DNA from: Pseudomonas putida
Lineage (GTDB): Bacteria > Pseudomonadota > Gammaproteobacteria > Pseudomonadales > Pseudomonadaceae
Reading direction: 5' to 3'
Assembly (NCBI RefSeq): GCF_005080685.1
Contig: NZ_CP039372.1
Location: 1 to 64,000, forward strand
DNA length: 64,000 bases
Shown: in pieces, positions 35,856 to 43,879 of the stretch
Layout: each line of letters opens with the position of its first letter
How positions within the stretch are numbered: the stretch's first letter is position 1
Notes under the pieces: generated by a model
What the model was told of the DNA's origin: nothing
Database searches by the model: none
The model's input: the letters and a program-made list of their open reading frames with translations, nothing else
Made by a program: the position numbers and the translations under genes

Positions 35856-36803
35856 ATGGCTCGCCGTTTAAAGTTTCACTCAGTTGCCGTCACTTACTTC
35901 GATATGGTCCGCCGTTGCGAGTCCATCCGCGAAGCCGCGCGGCGTTTGAATGTCGCCTCATCAGCGGTAAACCGTCAGATCCTTAAGCTCGAAGATGACA
36001 TTGGTGCCCCCCTGTTCGATCGACTCAATTCCGGACTTCGATTGACGCCTGCCGGCGAGTTATTCGCGCGTCACATCGGTGTGGTTTTGCATGACGTTGA
36101 AAGACTGCGCGCAGAATTTGACGCCATGGAGGGGCTGCGTGCTGGGCATGTAGAACTGGTAACGGTAGAGACGCTAGCGGTCGACCTCTTACCCACGGTG
36201 ATGGAGATAATGCATCAGCGTTATCCGAGGGTGACTATTGGGGTTTCTCTCTGCGGTGCTGATCGCATTCCTGACGCGATCGTCGAGGGAGCCGCTGACC
36301 TTGGTTTGGCGTTTGCGCTGCCCAGACACGAAGAACTTCAGCAGCTAGCCCTCGGGCATTTTCGACTTGGCGCAATAGTGCCCCCAGGACATGCATTAGG
36401 CGCAAGGGTACAAGTCAGTTTCGGTGCTTGCGCCGATTACGATCTCATCCTGGGTAAACCTGAATTATCGACTCGCCATCGATTGGCGGCTCTGCTCAAG
36501 GCAGCGAATATCCCAGGCAAAGCCCGAATTGAGTCTGGCTCACTCGAGCTTGCTAAGCAGATGGTGCTCCGGGGCCGTGGCATCGCTTTCCAGACCAGAT
36601 TTGGTATTGAGGCGCAAATGGAGGCGAAGCTGCTAAAAATGCTGCCGCTAACGGATGGCGGCGGGATTTTTTGCGATCTTGGGTTGTATAAGCGGGCAGG
36701 TCGTTATATCCCGACTGCTGTCGATGCCTTTGCCAGAATTCTCGCAGATGAGATTTTGCTCCGCGAGCGCCAAGAAGCCGCTGATTACAGGACTCTTGGC
36801 TAG
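35856..36803 (+). CDS. LysR-family regulator (first)
   Basis: 315 residues. It has an N-terminal winged HTH (SIREAARRLNVASSAVNRQILKLEDDIGAPLFDR) and a periplasmic-binding-like effector domain. It is divergent from the TIM-barrel operon and followed after 95 bases by the second 2OG oxygenase gene, which it may activate. ATG 35856 with GAGGGATTAAC before it. It is similar in layout to the regulator at 40913, suggesting a gene pair within the island. Confidence 0.88.
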   Translation: MARRLKFHSVAVTYFDMVRRCESIREAARRLNVASSAVNRQILKLEDDIGAPLFDRLNSGLRLTPAGELFARHIGVVLHDVERLRAEFDAMEGLRAGHVELVTVETLAVDLLPTVMEIMHQRYPRVTIGVSLCGADRIPDAIVEGAADLGLAFALPRHEELQQLALGHFRLGAIVPPGHALGARVQVSFGACADYDLILGKPELSTRHRLAALLKAANIPGKARIESGSLELAKQMVLRGRGIAFQTRFGIEAQMEAKLLKMLPLTDGGGIFCDLGLYKRAGRYIPTAVDAFARILADEILLRERQEAADYRTLG

Positions 36804-36898
36804 CGATGCCAAAAAAGCATCAGCTAGAGCGATAATCGATGCTTTTCGTAAGCGGCTCAACCGATGACACTAAAAGTCTTCACGCAGGAGTTGCTCCC

Positions 36899-37897
36899 AT
36901 GTCAAACGCTCAACTCGTACCTACAACCATTGAAATCTCCGATACGGCTGCATCGCTGCCGATCATCGATATGTCCGGACTGCGCTCATCGAACATCGAT
37001 GTACGTGCCAAGGTAGGCCGGCAGATCGGTGCGGCTTGCCGCGATAAAGGGTTCTTTTATGTGACTGGTCACGAGATATCCTCGGCCCTCCAGCAGCGAG
37101 TCATCGACCAGGCAGCGAAGCTGTTTGCACTGCCACCCGAGGAAAAAGCCAAGGTTGATAAGTCGCTCTCTCAAGCAAATCGAGGCTACGAACCACTACG
37201 CAATCAGGTGCTTGAGGCCGGGGCGCCCGCCGATGTCAAAGAGGGATTTTATATCGGGCAGGATAAACCGCTCGACCACCCCGATGTTTTGAACGGTAAG
37301 TTCAACCAAGGTCCAAACCTCTGGCCAGAAGCCTTGCCTGAGTTTCGTGCAACGATGGAGCAATACCAAAGGGAGCTGGAGGGTGTCGCGCAACTGCTGA
37401 TGCAAGGTGTTGCGCTGTCCCTGGGTCTTCCTGAGCAGCACTTTGCCAGCTTCTGCCACGATGCGATGACGACCTTAAGGCTGCTCCATTATCCTCCCCA
37501 GTCCCCTTCGGCAGCACCTGGTGAAAAAGGTTGCGGAGCACACACCGATTGGGGCGGCCTGACGCTGCTACTCCAGGACGACAATTCGGGCTTGCAGGTT
37601 TGGGATCAGGAAAGTAACGACTGGATTTGGGCGATGCCTGTGCCTGGCTCCTACGTGGTAAACATCGGCGACCTGATTTCGCGCTGGACCAACGATCTGT
37701 ATCGCTCGACCTTGCATCGGGTGGTGAATTTGTCAGGGAACGAGCGTTACTCAGTGCCCTATTTCTATTCTGGAAATGTTGATCACAAGATCGAGTGTAT
37801 CCATCAATGCCTCATTCCAGGAGAGTCGCCCAAGTACCCGGTGATCACTGTCGAGGACCACTACAAAAACATGTTCCGCAAAACCTACGCCATGTAA
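36899..37897 (+). CDS. 2-oxoglutarate/Fe(II) oxygenase, IPNS-like (second copy)
   Basis: 332 residues, same family and length as the enzyme at 29959. Fe ligands His215, Asp217 (GAHTDWGG) and His273 (STLHRV), with Arg283-x-Ser285 (RYS) for 2-oxoglutarate. ATG 36899 with AGGAG eight bases before it, downstream of the longer open frame. It lies behind the LysR gene and before a terminator hairpin, and is not in the ndm operon. The two copies are clearly related but not close, so they may act on different substrates or positions. Confidence 0.85.
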   Translation: MSNAQLVPTTIEISDTAASLPIIDMSGLRSSNIDVRAKVGRQIGAACRDKGFFYVTGHEISSALQQRVIDQAAKLFALPPEEKAKVDKSLSQANRGYEPLRNQVLEAGAPADVKEGFYIGQDKPLDHPDVLNGKFNQGPNLWPEALPEFRATMEQYQRELEGVAQLLMQGVALSLGLPEQHFASFCHDAMTTLRLLHYPPQSPSAAPGEKGCGAHTDWGGLTLLLQDDNSGLQVWDQESNDWIWAMPVPGSYVVNIGDLISRWTNDLYRSTLHRVVNLSGNERYSVPYFYSGNVDHKIECIHQCLIPGESPKYPVITVEDHYKNMFRKTYAM

Positions 37898-37909
37898 TGC
37901 GGTCTGCAC

Positions 37910-37934
37910 GGCCAGCGCGATCGCACTGGCCTTT
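37910..37934 (+). terminator. Weak terminator hairpin
   Basis: Stem GGCCAG / CTGGCC with a 10-base loop and TTT after it, 13 bases after the second 2OG oxygenase stop. Confidence 0.6.
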
Positions 37935-38375
37935 ATCCAGCCATTCTGACAATGCCCCGCACGAAGCTTTGGGACGATGAAACACTTGCGCCTGAATGGG
38001 AATGGTCACCGGCTGGGCTTGACGGCAGCTTTTGCGAGGTATGCCGGGCACCAACTGAAAGTGGACCTCGTGTAGAGCGGCCCCTGGAGCAATCACGGTT
38101 GGACCTATCAGCATGAGCAGTCGAGATCGCTACTCGAACGTATGCGTTCGGCGAACCCACCTCCAAACTCCAGCATCAAGGGCGATGGTGTCCGCCCTTG
38201 CACAGGTACAATCCAGGTCGCAGGTGAAGGTTATCTGGTTGAACGCATGGTTCGATCGGTAATGACGCAGATGCCACCCATGACCTGATCGACCAGGCGC
38301 CTATGCGTCTGAAGAGACTTTCAAGGGAGATCATTACTGCCTCAGATTGCGCAGGCAGGGTTGGTCACTTCCGGA
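37935..38375. other. Non-coding or decayed stretch, 440 bp
   Basis: No gene with a supportable start and conserved content. Short open frames on both strands look random. It could hold remnants of a deleted gene between the two halves of the island, but I cannot identify one. Confidence 0.4.
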
Positions 38376-39569
38376 TCAGCCGAGTACCATTTCCCCGCCT
38401 CCTAGGGTAGTTTTGACGATCCCCGCAATTACACGTTGCCCTGTCTCCTGCGCGAGCTCCTGATACCAAGCTTGCGTATGCGCCGGGCTTCTTCCGTGGG
38501 TCAGTTCTGACCGGCTACGGGCACGCAGCATGATCTGCGCGGTGCGATCGACACGAGCGGTGTTGTAGAGGTCAAGCGCGGCTACGACATCAGCGGCTCT
38601 TAGCTCCAGGCATTTGGCAAGTACCCAGGCATCCTCCATAGCCTGACAGCCTCCTTGGCCCAAGTCAGGCGCCATGGGGTGCGCCGCATCGCCCAGCAGA
38701 ACTACCCTGCCTTTGACGAAGCTGGTGATTGGCGCTATGTCGTGGATTTCGACGCGGCTGACGATGGAGGTATCCATACGCTCTATTAGGGCTCGCACTG
38801 GAGGAGCCCAGCCTTCGAAGTGGCTGTACAGCTCTTCACGGTAGCGTTCCCGCACATTGAGAGTTCCAGCGGGAAGTGGTACATCGAAAAAGAAGTAGAA
38901 CTGGCCGTTGCCGATAGGCATGAGCGAAACGCGTTTTTGGTCACCGACAAACTGGGTCCACTCGGCAGCAGAAGCAAGATCGTCGCTAGCGTCCACGCGC
39001 CCATTCCAGTTGACATAGCCGCAGTAGTCACGCGCTACTTCGCAGCCTGCCACGTAGTTGCGCAGCCGCGAGTGGGTACCGTCAGCGGCCACCACAAGAT
39101 CGGCCTGGATGCGCTGGCCATCGGAGAGCTTCACCAGCACACCGCCCTCCTGAGCCTCGACACTGTCGCAGCTCACACTCAGAGTGACGTTCTCAGCGCC
39201 ACAGGCATTCAGCAGGACTTTCTGCAAGACTGTACGGGCGATGGGGCAAGCGCGCTGCTCGACGGATTTATATAGCGGTTCGAGGCTGAAGCGGGTTAGC
39301 AGGGCACCTTTGTGCGTGCTGTAACTCATGGTGTCCATGCTACCGCTGAAGCTTTTGATCTCATCTCCGAGACCAAGCTTTTCTAGGATGTTGACGCCGT
39401 TGGGCCAGACGGAGATCGCTGCGCCTGCAGGTGTCAGCTCTGCAACCCGATCGAACAGCCGTACGCGATGTCCGTGACGTTGCAGGGCAATACCCGCCGT
39501 TAGCCCACCGATGCCTGCGCCGATGATGACGATATCCAACGGCTTCGAGTTAGAAGGTGAAAGAGTCAT
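38376..39569 (-). CDS. FAD-dependent urate hydroxylase (HpxO/TmuM-like)
   Basis: 397 residues of the class A flavoprotein monooxygenases: FAD-binding GAGIGGLTAGIAL, DG motif (VAADGTHSRLR), and GDAAHPMAPDLGQGG near residue 300. It agrees closely in layout with HpxO, which turns urate to 5-hydroxyisourate, and TmuM, which acts on trimethyluric acid (shared segments GAAISVWPNGV, VNWNGRV and VSLMPI). ATG 39569 was chosen over a longer frame because the FAD motif starts 11 residues later. It shares its direction with the adjacent Rieske gene, 177 bases upstream. It provides the urate-oxidising step of the island. Confidence 0.85.
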   Translation of the reverse strand: MTLSPSNSKPLDIVIIGAGIGGLTAGIALQRHGHRVRLFDRVAELTPAGAAISVWPNGVNILEKLGLGDEIKSFSGSMDTMSYSTHKGALLTRFSLEPLYKSVEQRACPIARTVLQKVLLNACGAENVTLSVSCDSVEAQEGGVLVKLSDGQRIQADLVVAADGTHSRLRNYVAGCEVARDYCGYVNWNGRVDASDDLASAAEWTQFVGDQKRVSLMPIGNGQFYFFFDVPLPAGTLNVRERYREELYSHFEGWAPPVRALIERMDTSIVSRVEIHDIAPITSFVKGRVVLLGDAAHPMAPDLGQGGCQAMEDAWVLAKCLELRAADVVAALDLYNTARVDRTAQIMLRARSRSELTHGRSPAHTQAWYQELAQETGQRVIAGIVKTTLGGGEMVLG

Positions 39570-39746
39570 TGCGAACGCACCAAAGATGAAGAGATGAAAA
39601 GATCGCTTGGGCTGATTGTTCCTGGTCATTTGCCAGTGTGAATTGGGAGAGCACCTCCACCAGCACTGGTTAGTGTCCGCGCCCCGGGACACGGGTAGCA
39701 TGCCACGCATGCTCCCCACGTCTTTTCAGGTAAAACAATCGCATAC

Positions 39747-40778
39747 TTAGCTCAGGAAGAACTGGCTTAGTCCTTGGCTACGCAACCCTTTGCGATAGGC
39801 AATCGAGCTCATGTCCGCCGGAATGTGCACTTCTAGAGATGGATCGAGTGGCAGACGCTCCGGTTTTTGAGCTTCGACGATAAGACGATCCTCTTCGAAC
39901 ACCTGAAAGTTAAAGCTATGAACGTCCTCTACAGGAATATGCTTGTCAAAATTACGCGCGATCGGGGCAAACATTCGCGTGTATTTCGCCGACACGGGGG
40001 AAGCCGCATTCATGATCACCAGCCGACCATCGTTCGGAAAGTGCACCGTCAGAGTAGCCGTGAACGGCAGGTGTACCTCGAAGTGTCTCAGCCAAATGAA
40101 ATCAGAAGGAATGTCAGCCTCTACGCCGATCGGGTAGTTTGCCACTGTGCTTAGATAGCGAACTTCGAAACCTTGAGGTGTTTCTTCGGGACGATAGGCA
40201 GGAACCTCAACGTTGTTCGGATTGCCAAAAGTGTCCGTGTGAACGAAGCCAAAATGAGCGACATCAAGGAAGCCCTCAAGCTGACGCCCTGCAAATGCCT
40301 TAACGTCGAAAGCTGGGCAAACAATTTGCTGAAACCCTGCATCCTCCCAATGAGGCATGTTCGGTATGTCGACTTGATCGTTCTGAGGATCGAGGCACGT
40401 CCAGATCAGTCCATAACGCTCGACCGCAGGATACGTGTAAAGCTGCATACGGCTTGGGATGGATCCATTGGGGCTTGCCGGAACCTTGTTGCACTTGCCT
40501 CCGTGACCGAAGCGCAAGCCGTGGTACGGACAAACCACTCCTTGGCCGTCGCTCTTCCCCATACTCAGCGGAACACCACGATGCGGGCATACGTCCCGCG
40601 CCACGATCAACTCTTCGCCTATCCGATAAACCACAAGCGGCTCGTCGAGAAGCATCGCTTTGATCGGCTCAACGCCCACTGTGATTGATTCGGCGATTGG
40701 GTACCAATGCGAAGCGAGAATGCGCCAGTCACTTTCGACAAAAGTGCAATTGAGTGGAAGAGTACGGTCTTTGATCAT
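39747..40778 (-). CDS. Rieske oxygenase with complete Rieske domain (HpxD/NdmA-like)
   Basis: 343 residues. Rieske cluster CPHRG (Cys64/His66) and CPYHG (Cys83/His86); mononuclear iron site around Glu168-Asp172-His175-His180 (GFLDVAHFGFVH). The length and SHWYPIA start fit purine-acting Rieske oxygenases: either an HpxD-like xanthine oxidiser or an NdmA/NdmB-like N-demethylase. No separate reductase lies next to it, so NdmD may serve. Its neighbour is an HpxO-like flavoprotein, which favours the HpxD reading (xanthine to urate, then urate to 5-hydroxyisourate). Divergent from the second LysR gene. Confidence 0.82.
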   Translation of the reverse strand: MIKDRTLPLNCTFVESDWRILASHWYPIAESITVGVEPIKAMLLDEPLVVYRIGEELIVARDVCPHRGVPLSMGKSDGQGVVCPYHGLRFGHGGKCNKVPASPNGSIPSRMQLYTYPAVERYGLIWTCLDPQNDQVDIPNMPHWEDAGFQQIVCPAFDVKAFAGRQLEGFLDVAHFGFVHTDTFGNPNNVEVPAYRPEETPQGFEVRYLSTVANYPIGVEADIPSDFIWLRHFEVHLPFTATLTVHFPNDGRLVIMNAASPVSAKYTRMFAPIARNFDKHIPVEDVHSFNFQVFEEDRLIVEAQKPERLPLDPSLEVHIPADMSSIAYRKGLRSQGLSQFFLS

Positions 40779-40912
40779 GGGACATAAGCCTCGTCAGCTG
40801 CCATAACGGTCTGAAAAGCGCGCTCTGAGGCGCTTCGGTATGGACTTTAAGATCACGGCGTGATGAACTCAAACATCGATTTCTCATCATCGCGTTGCAA
40901 AAAACACAACAC

Positions 40913-41823
40913 ATGTTCCCTTTCTCTCGATTCACCCGGTACTTTCTCGAGGTCACTCAGCACCGCAGCATTCGCCGAGCGGCGGAGGTTTTGCACGTCT
41001 CTGCCTCGGCTATTGATCGGCAGATTCTTAAGGTTGAGGAAGAGCTTGGAGTGCCTTATTTGAGCGACTCCCAAGCGGTTTGAGGCTTACGTCCGCGGGC
41101 GAATTAGTATTGGCGAATGCCCGTCAGTGGCAGAAAGAATATGCTCGAACTCGTGAGCAGATCGACGAGATGCAAGGGTTGCGCCGCGGTCATATCGATA
41201 TTGGATTGATCGACGCGCTTAGTGAGGGAATGGTGGCTGAAGCCATCTCGTCTCTCATGCAGCAGTACCCGGGCCTCACATTTGGTATGAAGGTTGCTGA
41301 CAGCCAGAATGTCGCAAAAATGATTGCCTCTGCTGAGGTGGACTTCGGCTTCGTTCTGGATGCTGTTGCGGGGGCTGAGCTGTCGGTGACCGCGAGTGCG
41401 GTGATCAAGATGGGTGTTGCCATGCCCACTTCCCATCCACTGGCGGGAAGGAAAAGCCTACGTCTGAGCGATACTCAGGATGTGACAGTGATCTTCCCTG
41501 CTGCTCCCTTGGTTGTACAAAAGCACGTGCATGCGCTTCACGATCATTTGAGGCTTGATGTTCGGCAGCGAGTAGCGTGCAACGATTTGCGTATGATGCG
41601 TTCGTTAATTCGCGCCGGCGTGGGGGTGGGGATTCTGTCCTGGTTGGATGTCGCAAGCGAAGTAGAAGCGCAAACCATTGCCTTCGTTCCTCTTGACGGT
41701 ATCCACGTCAGTCATCCAGTTCTTTCCATTTGTGTAGCTCCTCATCGCCAACTCTCACGTGCGGCACTGTTGGCATTATCGGATCTACAGAAACGTATGG
41801 CCGACCTGATTAGATCTCATTAA
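40913..41823 (+). pseudogene. LysR-family regulator (second), frame broken
   Basis: About 303 residues after repair. The HTH (SIRRAAEVLHVSASAIDRQILKVEEELG) lies in the first frame and the effector domain in the second (41080-41823). Adding one C to the CC run near 41053 gives VPLFERLPSGLRLTSAGELVL, which matches the standard LysR wing. ATG 40913 or the TTG at 40895 could start it. It is divergent from the Rieske gene and probably regulates it. Confidence 0.82.
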
Positions 41824-41836
41824 TCGAAGCATTTCT

Positions 41837-42048
41837 GTGGACTTCCGGCTGGTAAGTGCATCATTACGTGAGTTGGACCGATTGATCCACGAGCAAGGTT
41901 TTCGTGAGGATTTGTACTACCGAATTAATGGCATGCGAGTGGTGATCGCACCGCTTCGCGAGCGTCAGGATATTCCCGAACTTATTAAGAAGTTGTTGCA
42001 GCAGCTCTCGCCAAACGAGCCCAAACAACTATCAAGCGAGGCTAGGCG
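41837..42048 (+). pseudogene. Fragment of a sigma-54-dependent activator
   Basis: Residues DFRLVSASLRELDRLIHEQGFREDLYYRI...PLRERQDIPELI match the AAA+ domain of sigma-54 activators (AcoR type), but the N-terminal sensor, GAFTGA region, most of the ATPase and the DNA-binding end are missing. It begins directly after the LysR stop and ends at a junction near 42048, so it is a deletion remnant. Confidence 0.8.
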
Positions 42049-42133
42049 CCGGTCCGCTCTCCTCTGCTGCAGCGCTGACTGTTGCTAGTAGCAACAGCAC
42101 CAATCCTCCCCCTACCGAGATTGCTTGTTTCAT
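42032..42133 (-). pseudogene. Signal-peptide stub of a truncated exported protein, 33 aa
   Basis: MKQAISVGGGLVLLLLATVSAAAEE looks like a normal signal peptide with a good ribosome site (GGAGAAGGG), but the frame ends nine residues later at the same junction where the sigma-54 fragment ends. It is probably the 5' end of a larger envelope gene cut by a deletion. Confidence 0.55.
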
Positions 42134-42220
42134 TCCCTTCTCCTTCCGTGAGCGGTGATGCCAATTGGATCTAGAGATTTCTCTCTTTTGGCTGACAAGT
42201 CGTGCAACAAGATCTATTAT

Positions 42221-42240
42221 AAGTACGTACGTACGTACTT
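42221..42240. promoter_or_regulatory. Perfect 20-bp palindrome with tandem GTAC units
   Basis: Four GTAC tetramers in a row flanked by AA and TT (AAGTAC...GTACTT). It lies upstream of the truncated exported-protein stub (-) and the 85-aa gene (+). The form fits a TetR-type operator, but no TetR gene is nearby. Confidence 0.55.
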
Positions 42241-42283
42241 TCAACATTCAAACGGGGCGGCTACCCCTCTCTAGGAGCAAGCG

Positions 42284-42541
42284 ATGGAACTCAAAATCTC
42301 ATGCGGCAATGTTTCCCAAGCACTGGCTGAGTTGAAGCCTGGTGAATCTCTGATCGTGCCGTGCAATGGCAAAACCACTCAATCAACTCAGTCGAGCATC
42401 GGGTCGATGCTCGCCCGCCGTCAGCTGGCCAGCGCGATGTACAGCCAGAGCAAAGCCCTGGTCGTACGGGACGAGCTGTCCCTTCCCATTCCGGTGATCA
42501 TCGTTACCCGGCGTGCGGCAGAAATTGCCGGCGCAGCGTGA
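42284..42541 (+). CDS. Hypothetical protein, 85 aa
   Basis: Soluble, with a beta-rich first half (MELKISCG...GESLIVPC) and a Ser/Gln-rich centre. TAGGAGCAAGCG before ATG is a good ribosome site. It pairs with the next gene after ten bases. Both start right after the palindrome, so they may form an operon. Family not recognised. Confidence 0.55.
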   Translation: MELKISCGNVSQALAELKPGESLIVPCNGKTTQSTQSSIGSMLARRQLASAMYSQSKALVVRDELSLPIPVIIVTRRAAEIAGAA

Positions 42542-42551
42542 GGAGAAAATC

Positions 42552-42791
42552 ATGAATACTCATCGTTGCGTTTTATTGCAGGGCGTTCAGAACATCAAGA
42601 ATGCCTATGCACATCTGCTTCAGGCCCGCTCTGACCAGGCTTGCCAATCAAGCGCGTTGATCATGGTCGACGGAGTGGTCTGTACAGTCCCGCTGGGTCA
42701 AGGTCTCATTGACATCGACCGAGCAGAACCGGTGCAAGCAAAGGGCAAAGCCATCTGCCACAGCGTGGCCTGCCCTTTCATCATCCTTTAA
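42552..42791 (+). CDS. Hypothetical protein, 79 aa
   Basis: Starts MNTHRCVLLQGV with GAGGAGAAAATC before the ATG. It has six cysteines or nearby cysteine-like residues spread through the chain (RCVLL, QACQ, VCTV, ICHSVACPF), possibly a metal- or redox-binding small protein. Co-transcribed with the 85-aa gene. Function unknown. Confidence 0.5.
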   Translation: MNTHRCVLLQGVQNIKNAYAHLLQARSDQACQSSALIMVDGVVCTVPLGQGLIDIDRAEPVQAKGKAICHSVACPFIIL

Positions 42792-43066
42792 GGGGAAGGC
42801 GCCCCTTTGGGCGCCTTGTACCTCGCCATTGGGTGTCTATTCAGTACGACCATCCCCGTCGGATGAACGTTAAACTCCAAGTAACTCGACTCGTAATCAG
42901 CCTTTGTAGCTCCGTCGAATACCGAGTCAGCCAACCACGCGGCCATAGCGGCTTGAATGGCGTGACGCCCCATGGCCTGCTCATCATTTTCTTCCATTGC
43001 TTTGACCAGTTCGCTGGCCCAGAACGGAACTGCACTCTGCGCAAAAGACTGTAACCGTCCGGCCAA
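42788..43066 (-). CDS. Hypothetical protein, 5' end probably lost to IS66
   Basis: 92-residue helical protein (VPFWASELVKAMEENDEQAM...AAMAAWLADSVFDGATKADYESSYLEFNVHP) that looks like a real plasmid protein. The open frame starts only ~40 bases before the IS66 end and lacks a good ribosome site, so its original start may have been cut off by the insertion. It ends on a GGCGCC hairpin (42797-42816) shared with the converging small genes. Confidence 0.5.
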   Translation of the reverse strand: MAGRLQSFAQSAVPFWASELVKAMEENDEQAMGRHAIQAAMAAWLADSVFDGATKADYESSYLEFNVHPTGMVVLNRHPMARYKAPKGAPSP

Positions 43067-43153
43067 CTCACCTTCCTGACCCCGACGCCAAAGGCGATGG
43101 TGTCCACCTAATTTAAGTGGACACCATTTCTAGCCTTTTAAGCGGGTCTTTCC

Positions 43154-43486
43154 ATGCAGTCACAACGCCGTTCCTATTCAAAATCCTTCAAGGCCCAAGT
43201 TGTCCAAGAGTGCGCCCAGCCCGGCGCATCGATTGCCAGCGTCGCGCAGAAGCACAGCCTTAACGCGAACCTCGTACATAAATGGATTAGGGTACTCACG
43301 AACAAAACCATGGCGCTGCAACCTGCTTTCATTCCAGTGCCCTTGCCGCTAGCCGGAGGACATTCGCAGGCAGCTTCATCAAGTATCTGCATTGAAATCC
43401 AGCACCCGCGTGGCACCGTCAAAGTGAACTGGCCGACCGAAAGCGCTGTCGCCTGTGCCACCTTTCTGCGAGACCTGTTGGAATGA
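43154..43486 (+). CDS. tnpA: IS66 accessory protein TnpA
   Basis: 110 residues with an HTH of the IS66 Orf1/IS3-type (RSYSKSFKAQVVQECAQPGASIASVAQKHSLNANLVHKWI). It overlaps tnpB by four bases. It is needed with TnpB and TnpC for transposition in studied IS66 members. Confidence 0.9.
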   Translation: MQSQRRSYSKSFKAQVVQECAQPGASIASVAQKHSLNANLVHKWIRVLTNKTMALQPAFIPVPLPLAGGHSQAASSSICIEIQHPRGTVKVNWPTESAVACATFLRDLLE

Positions 43487-43818
43487 TTCGGGTCGATGCC
43501 ATCTGGCTTGCCACCGAGCCTATGGACATGCGCGCCGGTACCGAGACCGCGCTGGCCAGGGTGATCGCGGTGTTCGGTGTGGCGAAGCCGCACTGCGCAT
43601 ACCTCTTCGCTAATCGCCGTGCCAACCGAATGAAAGTCTTGGTGCATGACGGTGTGGGCATTTGGCTGGCAGCGCGACGATTGAACCAAGGCAAGTTTCA
43701 TTGGCCCGGCATCCGTCACGGATCGGAAGTCGAACTCGATAACGAGCAACTTCAAGCCTTGGTACTGGGTTTGCCGTGGCAGCGGGTCGGCGCAGGCAGC
43801 GCGATCACAGTGCTTTAG
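43483..43818 (+). CDS. tnpB: IS66 accessory protein TnpB
   Basis: 111 residues of the IS66 Orf2 family (ATEPMDMRAGTETALARV and LVHDGVGIWLAARRLNQGKF). Note this TnpB is not the IS200/IS605 nuclease of the same name. Confidence 0.9.
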   Translation: MIRVDAIWLATEPMDMRAGTETALARVIAVFGVAKPHCAYLFANRRANRMKVLVHDGVGIWLAARRLNQGKFHWPGIRHGSEVELDNEQLQALVLGLPWQRVGAGSAITVL

Positions 43819-43879
43819 CCCCTGCCATTAGCCCATCGGTTTATCGCTGTTGACGACCTACTCTGACACAATCAGCGGC

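Noticed and set aside
43100..43127. GGTGTCCAC/GTGGACACC palindrome as a host operator
   Set aside because: It lies at the IS66 left end and is better explained as part of the element's terminal sequence.
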